Shown one piece after another: positions 55,501-63,055 of a stretch of 64,000 nt of DNA (its first letter is position 1; each line of letters opens with the position of its first letter). The notes beneath the pieces were generated by a model that saw nothing but the letters and a program-made list of their open reading frames with translations, was not told where the DNA came from and ran no database searches. A program made the translations under genes and the position numbers. Source of the stretch: Solen grandis (Eukaryota > Mollusca > Bivalvia > Adapedonta > Solenidae). The stretch covers positions 35,322,759 to 35,386,758 of the forward strand of contig CM037781.1 of NCBI GenBank assembly GCA_021229015.1, written 5' to 3'.

Positions 55501-56008
55501 CTGAATGTGCTGCAGGTTATATAATGTTTGTTACTCGTAGTGCTTTTGAAACTAGACAGTTGTTCAGTTTTGAGTCAGAATTGCATTAGTCTTATATGGC
55601 TTTTCTATGCAGTTGCATAATGAGCACTGGTCCCAGTGGCTGAACGGTTAGGACCTTGAGGTAATTTGTTTGGTCCACAGTTATGACATACAAAAGTCAT
55701 AAAAATGGTACTTGTATAGCTCCCTTGCTTGGCACTCAGCATATAAGGGTAATTCTATGACTGTTTAGCCTGATGGTAAGGCAGTTTAAAAGTGTCTATC
55801 AATGCTGGAGAGGTTGATAATCTTGAAGGTGAAGGACATATCTGTAAAGGACTTCAATATGTATGCACAATATAAAGCCTAATGAATTATTTGCTGTGTT
55901 ACAGGAAATATTATCAATATCTACGATAAACAGCCAGACGGTTGGTGGCAAGGAGAGTTGCATGGTAGGGTGGGATTGTTCCCTGCAACGTATGTGGAGG
56001 AAATATAG
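43474..56008 (+). CDS. NOSTRIN: NOSTRIN (F-BAR/SH3 endocytic adaptor), 13 exons, 5' end missing
   Basis: NOSTRIN is a cytoplasmic adaptor: its F-BAR domain binds and curves membranes, and its SH3 domain recruits partners such as dynamin and N-WASP; in vertebrates it controls trafficking of endothelial nitric oxide synthase (family knowledge). The 13 exons join in phase and end in TAG at 56,006-56,008. Visible order: F-BAR from ADLHKNLATSLLEDIAKPLK through LEEERISKMNDYLTQYSSHL, an HR1-like coiled coil (KADRRKAALQHYLWHLKQSI and FLEANHFKMAAYLAELD), an acidic linker (DDDFDDDTG), and SH3 (LFDYQADQADELAISCG to PDGWWQGELHGRVGLFPATY). About 436 codons are visible; vertebrate NOSTRIN is roughly 500 residues, so about 70 N-terminal residues are missing. 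The first recognised exon is an internal F-BAR exon, and no start codon was found before the N gap. Confidence 0.95.
43570..43811. mobile_element. TTAA MITE with perfect hairpin core, family E
   Basis: Terminal inverted repeats TTAACCCTTTCCCTCATAGA and TATATGAGGGAAAGGGTTAA. The core at 43,611-43,677 is a near-perfect hairpin: GCGAACAGCATAAAACC...CCTGCGAGTAACTCGCAGG...GGTTTTATGCTGTTCGC. A copy at 60,885-61,106 has an identical core. It lies in a NOSTRIN intron. Confidence 0.88.
44442..44523 (+). CDS. NOSTRIN: NOSTRIN exon (F-BAR)
   Basis: Acceptor TTTTCTACAG, donor CCT|GTGAGT; entry phase 2, exit phase 0. It encodes NLATSLLEDIAKPLKQLVDS, then QHKARKP, a strongly F-BAR-like helix. Confidence 0.93.
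44652..44807. mobile_element. TTAA MITE, family E, diverged shorter copy
   Basis: Ends TTAACCATT and GGTAAATGGTTAA, and shares GATCAGGGTTTCCTCTGTTTGC and CTGAATATTCATGA with the copy at 57,767. It lacks the perfect hairpin of the 43,570 copy. Confidence 0.65.
45154..45222. repeat. Short palindromic repeat
   Basis: GAGGGATAAGAGCAAAACTG on the left and TAGTTTCACTCTCACCCCTC on the right are imperfect inverted repeats around an AT-rich loop. A related palindrome lies at 54,729-54,791. Confidence 0.65.
45396..45760 (-). mobile_element. Tandem-cored element, family H2, partial reverse copy
   Basis: Begins with the complement of the family H2 3' end (TTTTTAGTTCAACTATTCGG, GAGAATATGAGAGCT), then a GCGTTGGTGTTGGCGTTGCA tract, then a core unit in reverse including GTTTTGCATGCAAG and CCAAGGTAGATAACTCTTGA. 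An AT-rich palindrome around 45,515-45,600 interrupts it. Confidence 0.7.
45765..46200. repeat. Degenerate repeat, probable core of another tandem-cored element
   Basis: Contains AAGTCAAGCTATTATGATCA and GTCGTTGTGGTTGTCATCAC, then repeated blocks with TATGAAAGGTATCAACAC and CTTAGAATTTTGGTTAAAAT. Style and wording resemble the reverse of family H2 cores. Boundaries are not clear. Confidence 0.5.
46264..46326 (+). CDS. NOSTRIN: NOSTRIN exon (F-BAR)
   Basis: Acceptor TTTGATTTCAG, donor AACAAG|GTATGT; phase 0 at both ends, 21 codons (IENTVDKALKSLTDRRTEEN plus K). Confidence 0.9.
46469..46712 (+). mobile_element. tRNA-derived SINE, family B (diverged)
   Basis: Starts GGGACCTCTGTGGCCGAGAG, has GGGTTTGAATCCAGG as a mutated B box, then GTGAGGAAGCCTTCCAGCAG and TAGCTGGACGTCGCTATATG, and ends near GATGGTAAACTCAAAT. 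More diverged than the copies at 28,701 and 53,592. Confidence 0.8.
46927..47050 (-). mobile_element. Hairpin-ended element, family H4, short reverse copy
   Basis: Reads AGGTGACACAAAGGGATCAC, TCTGTCTGTCCATC, then CAGCAGGTGACACATGTGTT and CTAAAGAACAC. In reverse it starts with a GTGTTC/GAACAC hairpin, then a GTGTCACCTGCTG inverted repeat. Coreless copy. Confidence 0.7.
47083..47175 (+). CDS. NOSTRIN: NOSTRIN exon (F-BAR, lysine-rich)
   Basis: Acceptor TATATTTGTAG, donor AACAAA|GTAAGT; phase 0 at both ends, 31 codons (AKKNTYDCAKSHEKTEEAKP, then GKNKTEKDINK). It corresponds to the charged, variable tip of the F-BAR coiled coil. Confidence 0.87.
47881..47997 (+). CDS. NOSTRIN: NOSTRIN exon (F-BAR)
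   Basis: Acceptor GTATTTGTAG, donor AGCAAG|GTACGT; phase 0 at both ends, 39 codons (TEKKQRQVLDALRKADKNYC, then EKSEVARQEWDISVSK). Y-C-x-x-C-E-x-SE-A-R-x-E-W is a typical F-BAR segment. Confidence 0.95.
48240..48347 (+). CDS. NOSTRIN: NOSTRIN exon (F-BAR)
   Basis: Acceptor TTTATTTTCAG, donor ACTCAG|GTAAGA; phase 0 at both ends, 36 codons (LQVLEEERISKMNDYLTQYS is central). E-E-R-I-x-x-M-x-x-x-L is the conserved last F-BAR helix. Confidence 0.96.
48411..48625 (+). mobile_element. tRNA-derived SINE, family C
   Basis: The head GCCTGGATAGCGTAGTGGTA looks like a tRNA A box; GGTTCCATTCCTGG is the B box. The body has TCTGGTTTCCTCCCACAAT, and the tail is GTAAAATAAATAAGT. A reverse copy lies at 55,289-55,476. 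Confidence 0.78.
48626..49448. other. NOSTRIN intron; nothing recognised
   Basis: A 125-codon open frame starts at 49,102 but has no recognisable domain and runs into an H4 repeat, so it is not called. Confidence 0.5.
49449..49569 (-). mobile_element. Hairpin-ended element, family H4, short reverse copy
   Basis: Starts TTTTTGTGTCACCTACTGTA and GCACATAGGGATCAC, and ends CAGCAGGTGACACATGTGTT with CCAGAGAACACCCTTGTTT. In reverse this gives ACAAGGGTGTTC...GAACAC, an inverted repeat, a hairpin and AAAAA: the shared architecture without a tandem core. Confidence 0.78.
49623..49741 (-). mobile_element. Hairpin-ended element, family H4, second reverse copy
   Basis: Starts TTTTTGTGTGTCACTTGCTG, TAAGCAGAGGTGACACAGTG, and ends GTTCCAAACAACACTCTTGTTT. 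The hairpin GTCACTTGCTG/CAGAGGTGAC is visible. It lies 54 bp after the previous copy in the same orientation. Confidence 0.78.
49789..49908 (+). CDS. NOSTRIN: NOSTRIN exon (end of F-BAR)
   Basis: Acceptor TCTGTTACAG, donor TGCTAT|GTAAGT; phase 0 at both ends, 40 codons (SCDTLHRSVLAVNVTSDITN, then YTPEQILIDCY). Its last 13 bases and the donor are the source of the tandem array that follows. Confidence 0.93.
49909..50300 (+). repeat. 31-34 bp minisatellite carrying copies of the exon's 5' splice site
   Basis: Each unit reads CATAGACTGCTATGTAAGTA followed by CACTGAATAGT. GTAAGTAC occurs at 49909 (the real donor) and again at 49938, 49984, 50018, 50052, 50083, 50114, 50145, 50179, 50210, 50241 and 50272. 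Most copies also repeat the exon end (AGACTGCTAT). The array was evidently built from the exon-intron junction. Confidence 0.95.
50360..50468 (+). CDS. NOSTRIN: NOSTRIN exon (HR1-like coiled coil)
   Basis: Acceptor TCAAATTACAG, donor GGAAG|GTAAGT; entry phase 0, exit phase 1. It encodes FTMKADRRKAALQHYLWHLK, then QSIEREQKGKE. Confidence 0.94.
50590..50715 (+). mobile_element. SINE family A tail fragment
   Basis: CTCAAATGACTGAATTACTG and TTGGTGAGACATTAAACCCA match the 3' part of family A. The head is absent. Confidence 0.5.
51139..51227 (+). CDS. NOSTRIN: NOSTRIN exon (HR1-like)
   Basis: Acceptor TTTCTGTACAG, donor AGACAG|GTGAGT; entry phase 1, exit phase 0. It encodes VEKLLGVYDGQPSFADPEAK, then EEAHQKLRQ; the pattern matches the vertebrate HR1 linker (LxxxY...SFxD). 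Confidence 0.94.
51693..51821 (+). CDS. NOSTRIN: NOSTRIN exon (HR1-like end)
   Basis: Acceptor GTGTGTATTTAG, donor AAACAG|GTAAGA; phase 0 at both ends, 43 codons (VTFMTNFLEANHFKMAAYLA, then ELDRTNKPSHKFGKYIEQTR). Confidence 0.95.
52163..52433 (+). mobile_element. tRNA-derived SINE, family A
   Basis: Starts CACCGTCCCCGGTGGCAGAG and has GTGGTTAGAGCG and GGTTTGATCCCCGG boxes; body ACTGGGTGTAGTATCATGCC; tail CTCCAACAAACAAACAAAA. It lies in a NOSTRIN intron. Confidence 0.86.
52882..52990 (+). CDS. NOSTRIN: NOSTRIN exon (linker)
   Basis: Acceptor TTCACTGACAG, donor CCTTCA|GTAAGT; entry phase 0, exit phase 1. It encodes GMNVSILKLPVHIATESTGY, then DVTNVTIGALASDEPF. It corresponds to the poorly conserved linker between HR1 and SH3. 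Confidence 0.87.
53592..53852 (+). mobile_element. tRNA-derived SINE, family B
   Basis: Well-preserved copy: GGGGCCGCCATGGCCGAGCG, B box GGGTTCGAATCCC, GTGAGGAAGCCTTCCAGCTG, TAGCTGGACGTCGCTATATG, then GACGGTAAACCCCAATACAA and a (CAA)n tail. Confidence 0.88.
53853..54375. other. NOSTRIN intron; nothing recognised
   Basis: AT-rich intron sequence without a clear feature. Confidence 0.5.
54376..54632 (+). mobile_element. SINE family A, old degenerate copy
   Basis: Recognisable by TTGTGGGTTTTATACTCAGC (mutated B box), ACAACATACCAAAGTAGTTA, GTGGTATCATGCC and a CAACCAACCAGACAAACAAG tail. Confidence 0.68.
54729..54791. repeat. Short palindromic repeat
   Basis: GTGAGAGCGAAACTAGGTAA and GTGC on the left pair with GCACTTAGCCTAGTTTTGCA and CTCAC on the right. 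Related to the palindrome at 45,154. Confidence 0.7.
54968..55090 (+). CDS. NOSTRIN: NOSTRIN exon (acidic linker and first half of SH3)
   Basis: Acceptor TTATGTTTCAG, donor CATGTG|GTGAGT; entry and exit phase 1. It encodes an acidic start (IDDDFDDDTGSPEPQ), then CKVLFDYQADQADELAISC, the ALYDY-type start of SH3. Confidence 0.96.
55289..55476 (-). mobile_element. tRNA-derived SINE, family C (reverse copy)
   Basis: In reverse: TGCCTGGATAGCGTACTGGT, B box GGGTTCAATTCCTGG, then TTTTCTCGGGGTTCTCTGGT and TTCCTTCCACAATAATG. It matches 48,411-48,560. Confidence 0.78.
55626..55790 (+). mobile_element. SINE family A, 3'-truncated
   Basis: Begins GCACTGGTCCCAGTGGCTGA with the tRNA-like head; ATGACATACAAAAGTCATAA and CTTGGCACTCAGCATATAAG follow. 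It stops before the tail. Confidence 0.72.
55905..56008 (+). CDS. NOSTRIN: NOSTRIN terminal coding exon (second half of SH3, stop)
   Basis: Acceptor GCTGTGTTACAG; entry phase 1. It encodes NIINIYDKQPDGWWQGELHG, then RVGLFPATYVEEI and TAG at 56,006-56,008. The WW pair and LFPATYV are the SH3 ligand-binding residues. The protein ends directly after the SH3 domain. Confidence 0.97.
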
Positions 56009-56392
56009 CACGTCATGAGGTCCTAGCTGAAAAACCAACAGTGAGAGCAGAAAGTCCACTTCAGTTAAGCAGCATATACAGAATGAGTGACTCAGAATTC
56101 CGGAGAAATCCTTGTTTTAGTCATTGTGATGTATTTATTGACACAGCAGAGTAAAGGAAGCTTACCGATAATCCATGTAAGGTGTTAAGTGATAATCTGC
56201 CAAATGATTTTGAGTAGGATTAATTGTGAATTGAGTGGTCATCTGCAAGGTCTGTTTTAGATCTTTTCTCAAGTACCAGCAGTCTTTAAAGGGAGACTTG
56301 TACCTTATTGCAGACAGCAGCATTTTGTGTTGTGTTTAAACTTCTGTGTTGACAATGCTGAGCAAGTTCTTGAAGAAATGGTATATGGGGTT

Positions 56393-56575
56393 GGAGGGTC
56401 CAGTGGTAGAGTGCCTGACTGTGAATCCAGTGGTTGGGGGTTAAAACCCATTCTGGAAGTGGGGCAGGGATCTTTTTGACCTTCCTAGGCACAAAGCATG
56501 TCTCCTGCCCAGGAATCATCAAAAAGAATTGATAGAAGTTGCAAGAAGTTTTTTTTTCAAAATAAATAAGTTAAA
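56393..56575 (+). mobile_element. tRNA-like SINE, family D
   Basis: GAGGGTCCAGTGGTAGAGTG resembles an A box and GGGGGTTAAAACCCA a B box, followed by CTTCCTAGGCACAAAGCATG and a tail ending AAAATAAATAAGTT. Related to 56,757 and 62,930. Confidence 0.62.
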
Positions 56576-56756
56576 ACTTACCTGTAAACATCCAAGGAAA
56601 TGATAAATCATGTTTTAATGCCTTGAAAATTGGATTAGAGGATCATTTTGTTTCCAGTCATCTTCATGAAGGAATGAGTTCCTGTGATTATCATATGTAA
56701 TGTTGAGATGGTGATGCCAGAGACTAGAAATAAACGTCATGGAGAAACAAAAAAGA

Positions 56757-56935
56757 CAGGCTGACTCTGGATCTTAAGGTTGGTGGTTTGAACCCTGTTG
56801 TGAGCAAGGACTTTTCATAGCCCTCCAAGCCACCAAGTACTGGTCCAACTAAAGACCTGCCCAGAAGGATTAGTATTAGTTGTTCAAACTTGTTTCCCAA
56901 TCAATATAAAATAAATAAGTTCAAACTAAGAAGAA
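56757..56935 (+). mobile_element. tRNA-like SINE, family D (second copy)
   Basis: GGTTGGTGGTTTGAACCCTG is the B box region, then CCAAGCCACCAAGTACTGGT and a tail GTTTCCCAATCAATATAAAA TAAATAAG. The tail resembles that of family C at 48,596. Confidence 0.6.
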
Positions 56936-57766
56936 AAGTAAGGCCAGATATCTAGAGGGAGTGATTGGTATTTGCATTGTTTTATCATTTATGTGAAAAT
57001 CTATATCAAAAAAAAAAAAAATTAAAAAAGAGAGTTTGGAAATATACATATATTGTTGAATTAAACAATATTTCTGAGTTTGAGACCTAAGTTCTTCCAG
57101 TCTTAGAGTTGTATAGATTGAAGATCAGCAAAGCATTTTATAGGAATTGTACAGTGTGTTCAAGAATGTGAGATTATTCACCCTGTAAGTGTATCACACT
57201 TGCAGAAATGGTTTGCTAATAGAATATTGTTAAGATATTAGATAAAGTGGATTCCTGCATTTGTAGGTTTAAAAAGTATGTTGAAATAAGCCATGGGACT
57301 TGCAGCTTTCATGATGTATGTTGATCTAATGATATGTTTAAGATTTGATAATTACATACTATAGTTTGTCCAGAAGAAGGAAGTAGGGACTAGAATCTTA
57401 CCAATGGTTAGCCTTAGAATTATATATTTGCAGGATGGCAAAACCCATACATATTGATCAGATTATCTTTGAGCTATTTCAGGCAACATTTGAAAGAATT
57501 TAAGATATAATTACATGTATATGAACAAATGCAAGGAAATCTGGCAAAAAAAAAATGTGCTTGCAACTATCTTATTTTTCTCATCCCTGATTCATAATAC
57601 AGCTTCACTTTAACTGGAGCCACATCAGGTTGTATCTCTTTCAGAACCTTCCTCCAAATTGTGGGGATACTTATCACTTTATGTGAAAACTTTTCTTGTT
57701 TTTTTTTTTGTTTTTTTTTTTCTATCTCTTAAGATTTGTAAGATTTCTGATAGATATTAACAGTGT

Positions 57767-57971
57767 TTAACCCTTTACTTCATGTAGACTCATTTTGACG
57801 CATTGGCAAACAGAGCAGACCAAGATCAGACAGCTCCTATAGGATCAGGGTTTCATCTGTTTGCTCATGCGATACTGTAGCTCAGTTCCTACACAGTCTG
57901 TGTGGCAAAGAAAATTCATGATATCATATATCGTGAATTTGTACATGAATATTCATGAAGGAAAGGGTTAA
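57767..57971. mobile_element. TTAA MITE, family E, opposite orientation, diverged
   Basis: Ends TTAACCCTTTACTTCATGTA and GAAGGAAAGGGTTAA. AGACTCATTTTGACGCA near its left end is the reverse complement of TGCGTCAAAATGAGTCT near the right ends of the copies at 43,570 and 60,885. Its core shows GATCAGACAGCTCCTATAGG rather than the perfect hairpin. Confidence 0.75.
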
Positions 57972-60884
57972 AGAGATTTTGGGGTAGATTACTTGATAGA
58001 ATTATCTAGTGGACCAGGTGGTATTGTCTCGTGGTGATATTTATTTTATATGACTGTAAATATACCGTTCATAAGTTGTTATTAACTGTTTGTATTGTTT
58101 CTGCAATATGTAAATAGGTATAAAATCCATTTATTAGTGTTAAGTGTTTAGTATTTAACTGATGCAAATGGTATAACATGCATTTTATATGAATTTTTTA
58201 ATTGTCATTAATCTGTGTTAGCCTTTCACCGCTGGGGAGTTATAAAGTTTAACATGTCTGTTATGGTCAATATAAAACCAGACCAGTATATAAGTAAATT
58301 ACATGCTGATCAGGTTTAGTACTGTACCCTAGATATTCCAGTATCTTAGAGGTATGTAGGGGTCAGTAACTGTAAGCCCTTTAGGCTAAAAGTTATGTCA
58401 GTTTGAGCAGGATTTTTATGGAGAATACTAAGTAAAATGGCTGAATTTGATAATCAATACAAGATGTACCATGTACATTGCGTTATAATTTTGATGGTGT
58501 TCATTTTTGTCAATTTTTGTTAACTTGTCATTTAACAGTATACTATACCTGTTGAAATAAGCTAAGACTGCATATGACTGAAATAATGTTGAGAGAATGT
58601 AAAATTAAGGAAAATACCTTTATCTTTTTATATTTGTTCATGAGATGGGGTCTATTCTTAATTAGTCCTATTCACCTCTTTTATCATTGATGTCTTCATT
58701 ATATTGAAATATGTCTAAAGGCCTAAAATTGATGTAACAGCACCATAGCTTGATTTGCATTTTTAATTTTTTGGGTACATTAGATGTAGTTTTTCTAATA
58801 TTTATGATTCAGATGATCCTCACAGCTGCCAAATTTTAAGTGATTTCATCTTATTTTAACATAACTTTCATATCTGACATACACCTGGACTGTTCAAGTG
58901 AAGTGAATTTTGATTACAAGGGAGGTGGGGGGGGGGGGGATATGACAAATTTGTAATTTTCAATATAATGTGGGCTCTCAAAAAATCAGCCAACATATTT
59001 ACATTGCAGACTTGATCTTTCAGTATAATTTGTTTTTGAAAGAGGACACAATTTGTGATAATGTAAAAGCTCATCTAAAAGACCCCTGCAGTGTATTGGT
59101 CTTCCTAATGAGGCAATTACTCAATTAAATATGAATGAACATTGTTATATGACTGAAAAACTGTCTCAGTGATGATTTATTCTAAATAGCAGAAAAAAAG
59201 ATGTCAGTATAACCATGTTTTAAGACCACCTCAGAATTAAGACCACCCACTTTTAAGACCACTCATTTTTGGAAATGAAATTAATAGTTTTATGTCCTGT
59301 TTTGACTATACTGGTTAAATTCAATATTAAGACCACCTTGCTACTAAGGCCAGTTCTTTGCTGGAAGCGATGGTGGTCTTAATATCGAGGTTTTAGTGTA
59401 TACTGGTGTATACTGTTACAGTATGAACTGTGAACGAAGGCTACAGAAAGGAAATTGAAAACTGGCCTTTATCTTGAGGTGGCTGTTATTCAGAGGTTAA
59501 GTTCTGTATGAATTCTGTTCTGAGAATCCAGACACTGCCCTTTATTCACAGGTTGGCCGTATTTAGATATGACTGTTTATTTAGGTATGAATGTACAGGG
59601 GAATTGGTCATGAAAAAATGTGTCTGTGGTGGGGTGGTCAGTAAACAAGATCTTACTGTAATCCTGATATGTTTTCATTGCTTGTGAGATACAACTGTAT
59701 CTATCAAAAGTACATGTAAACGTCTGTATATGTATTGCTTTTTATCAAATGTACAGCACTTCAGAAGTAATTGTAAGATTTTCATGCATTTTTTTTTTCC
59801 ATAATTTATTTATACACAAATTATTCTGTATATGATCTGATTGTGTTTTTATCTAGTATTTAGTATGTATGCATAATATATGATACTCAAATTTCCTTTA
59901 TATGTACATTCAGTCATCTTAAGTTAAAGATATGCCTAAGTGATTTCTTAGATTATTTTTTTTTTTTGGAAGTGTAATCAGTAAGTTACCTAACAAATAA
60001 AATGTTCATTTGATGTTATGATATATTGAATATAAATTTAAAGAAATTTTCATTAGGTTAACTGATCTCAAAATACACATGTATAAGCATTGGTTTTACT
60101 TTGTATTTTAACCAATAGTGATTATCTACTTTTGAAAGAAGTCAAACTCACAAATCAGAAACAATAGCACGATATTCTTTTCTACAAAAATCTTTCGTTT
60201 TAATATTTAGGCTTTTCCCATTGTAACAGAAATATATTGAAACTTTTTATTATAATAAGTGCTAATTTTAAATATTTAAAAACAGTAATCTTGCAGAAAA
60301 AAAAATATATGCTTAGGATCTCAGTAATTTCGTAAAGAACATCAGTCCCCTATTTTCAAAAATACTTTACAATTTCAGGCTCATATCCAGATATCTTGGG
60401 CCTGTTTCACGAAACTGTGTACGAAAAAAATCTTCGAAAGCGTAAATACACAAATGTAAAATAGTATTTTCCCTGTGAATTTTTCTCTACTAAAAGAACT
60501 TCATTTGTATAATGCAATAGAATGGGCCAAACTTAATGTTTTATTGTGCAATAAGACATTAATATTATTGAACACTATGTACATCGACTAAAATAAACCA
60601 GGTACCCACAGGTAATAGTATGATGGGTACCCTGGTTAATAATAATGGACTTGTTTCAGCCCTTGTGGTTGAATCAAGTATTTTTATGCCCACTCTTTAA
60701 AAGGTGGTTGGTATATAGATTGGTCCTTATCCATCTTTTGACACAATTTTTTTGTCACATGTATCTCAAAAAGTTCATGAGCCAGAATGATTAAGCTGTA
60801 CAGAAATTTTTACCAGTGTGGGAAGTTATGCATATGGAGTTTTGTTATGAAATTGATTGAGTCACAGCAGAGTTAGGGCCCTGA
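57972..60884. other. No gene recognised
   Basis: AT-rich sequence with poly(G) at about 58,926-58,939 and several poly(T) runs. Open frames are short and unrecognisable. Confidence 0.5.
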
Positions 60885-61106
60885 TTAATCCTTTCCCTCA
60901 TAGAGGAGACCATGAAAAGACCTATGCGAACAGCATAAAACCAGATCAGCCTGCGAGTAACTCGCAGGCTGATCAGGTTTTATGCTGTTCGCTGCTCCTC
61001 AGTGGTCTGGAAATTAGGACTTTATAATTAAATTTGGTAATGTTTAACTGGTTATGTGGTACCTAATGAATGCGTCAAAATGAGTCTATATGAGGGAAAG
61101 GGTTAA
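60885..61106. mobile_element. TTAA MITE with perfect hairpin core, family E
   Basis: Ends TTAATCCTTTCCCTCATAGA and TATATGAGGGAAAGGGTTAA. The hairpin at 60,926-60,992 is base-for-base the same as that at 43,611-43,677, while the region to its right differs by several indels and substitutions. Confidence 0.88.
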
Positions 61107-62754
61107 ATGAAAATGGCACAAAACAAGGGCATGGACATATTTATTGTTTATTATATTGTTGAATCAGGCACTCAGTTTTTATTCACATGGTTGGATTAGA
61201 CATTTTTTGATATTAAGATGTGGTGTAAAGGGTATTGTAGTTACTGTAGTTTACCAGTGACCTAGATAGTAACAAATGAAGAATTTGTAATGATGTACAT
61301 CCATTTAATAAACCTTACTGAAAGTATTGCTGTATATAAAGTCATGTAAGTTATTGCAGGTTGGTGTATTGGTTTTCCCTGCTTTCCATATATAGTTTGT
61401 CCATTGGAATATTTGCATTACTGTAGGAGTTACTCTCCCATATTTTTGTCATTGTTTTGTCCCCCTTTTTTGTGTAATAGTTATTTCCCTTTACCTAGTC
61501 CTAGGTTAAATATATTTAAAAAATAAGTAAATGTGCTGACCTCTCCTCTTACATGTAACATTTTTTTTAGAAGTTTTTTTTTTATTATAATTATAACAAA
61601 ACTGTTATGTAATTATTAAGATAATTCTACTGAATTCAGGAATAATGCTTATAAATATGAATGTTAAACTTTATACTAAAGTATTTGTTTCTTTATGTAC
61701 AAATATGATGAGTAATAATAAGTAAACAACACAATTTTGTTCAATGTCATTCCATTTATAAAAGTATTCTTAAATGTTTTACCATTTAATCATTGAATTA
61801 AATTCAAATGAAATATAATCGTACCACTGCCAGTATAAATACACTTTGTAGTTCAGAAAATATGTGCAGTCTATTTTTGTTCATATGCTAAATGTCTGTG
61901 CCTTGTAATCACTCTTAGGCAAAAAAAAAAAAAAAGTTGTGTTTCTAGTGGCTTGACCGACTTAAATTGTCTTTAAGGTTTTGAGAAAATAGAACCAAAA
62001 CATGAGTGGAAACAAATATATGCTAAACATGATTGTGCTTTAAAAGTAAAAACAAAATATATATATGAATTAAAAATAAATGAATAAAAAAAAAACCTTC
62101 ATTCTTTACAATTATTTATAAATGCCCTTGAGGCTTTGCAGTTTTCCCTCCATAAACTCAAAATGACAAAACAAACCTCTGATTAAATATTTCTTGTCCT
62201 CTAGCTCAGAGTGGTACTCTTCAACAAATTACTAAAACATAATACAGTATCCTGTTATTTTTGGCCATGCCACCAGAAGCACAACTATTCTTTTTTGTGG
62301 CCTTATCAACTTGCAGTTGGTGACACTAATGTGCACTTTGCTATGTATTGCTTCATCGTTAAGCTTTACCATATACATGATTATTGCAGTTAATCTGGTC
62401 AGATAATTCATTTATACTCTGGCTGCTTGTGCCCAGAATGTTTTACTATTGCATGTATCAAGGGCTGCCCAAGAAACTTTTCTGACTCTGTTTTATTTCT
62501 ATATGCACTTAGAACAGTGAATGGTCAATCCTCAATAAAAACTGACCATCCCTCATATTACATGCTAGATTGATCAGCTTTATACAGCTTGATTCTTTTA
62601 TATTGTTATGGTTACTGTCATATATGATCATAAATTAATAATGATAAGTTAACAAAGAGCATTTCAGCATATCAGTGTATTTGTATGTTAAACTGTTAAA
62701 ATTAATTATATATGTATAACACATTATTCTGAATCCTACAATAATTTTTAACAC
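61107..62754. other. No gene recognised
   Basis: AT-rich, with homopolymer runs. Nothing exon-like. Confidence 0.5.
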
Positions 62755-62909
62755 TTGTTGTGTCAACTGCTGTAAGCAGAGGTAACACATAGGGATCACT
62801 TCTCCATCATCTGTCTATCCATTTCTCTGTAGTCTGACTGTCCGTCACACTTTTTCTGTCACACTTCTTTTAGCATGTGACACATGTGTTCCAAGGAACA
62901 CTTCTTGTA
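62755..62909 (-). mobile_element. Hairpin-ended element, family H4, reverse copy
   Basis: Starts TTGTTGTGTCAACTGCTGTA, AGCAGAGGTAACACATAGGG, contains two CTGTC-rich blocks (reverse of the GACGG tract) and ends TAGCATGTGACACATGTGTT, CCAAGGAACACTTCTTGTAT. Confidence 0.75.
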
Positions 62910-62929
62910 TAAAGAAGGGGCATTCCATG

Positions 62930-63055
62930 GTCCAGTTTCAATGTTCAGTGACCACAAATTAAAGGTTTTTAGTTCAATCCCCACTTAATGTAGGAACTTT
63001 TAAGTCCCTCCCAGGCACAAAGCACTGGTCTAACCAAAAAAATGTTCAGCATAAA
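62930..63055 (+). mobile_element. tRNA-like SINE, family D, fragment
   Basis: TTTTTAGTTCAATCCCCACT is a B-box-like region; CTCCCAGGCACAAAGCACTG matches the other family D copies. Confidence 0.5.

Larger units (their letters stand above)
56009..57766 (+). other. NOSTRIN 3' UTR / flank, repeat-containing
   Basis: No further coding exon. Two tRNA-like SINEs lie at 56,393 and 56,757. Candidate AATAAA signals occur in this stretch and again at 59,996-60,001, but the true end cannot be decided from sequence alone. Confidence 0.45.
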
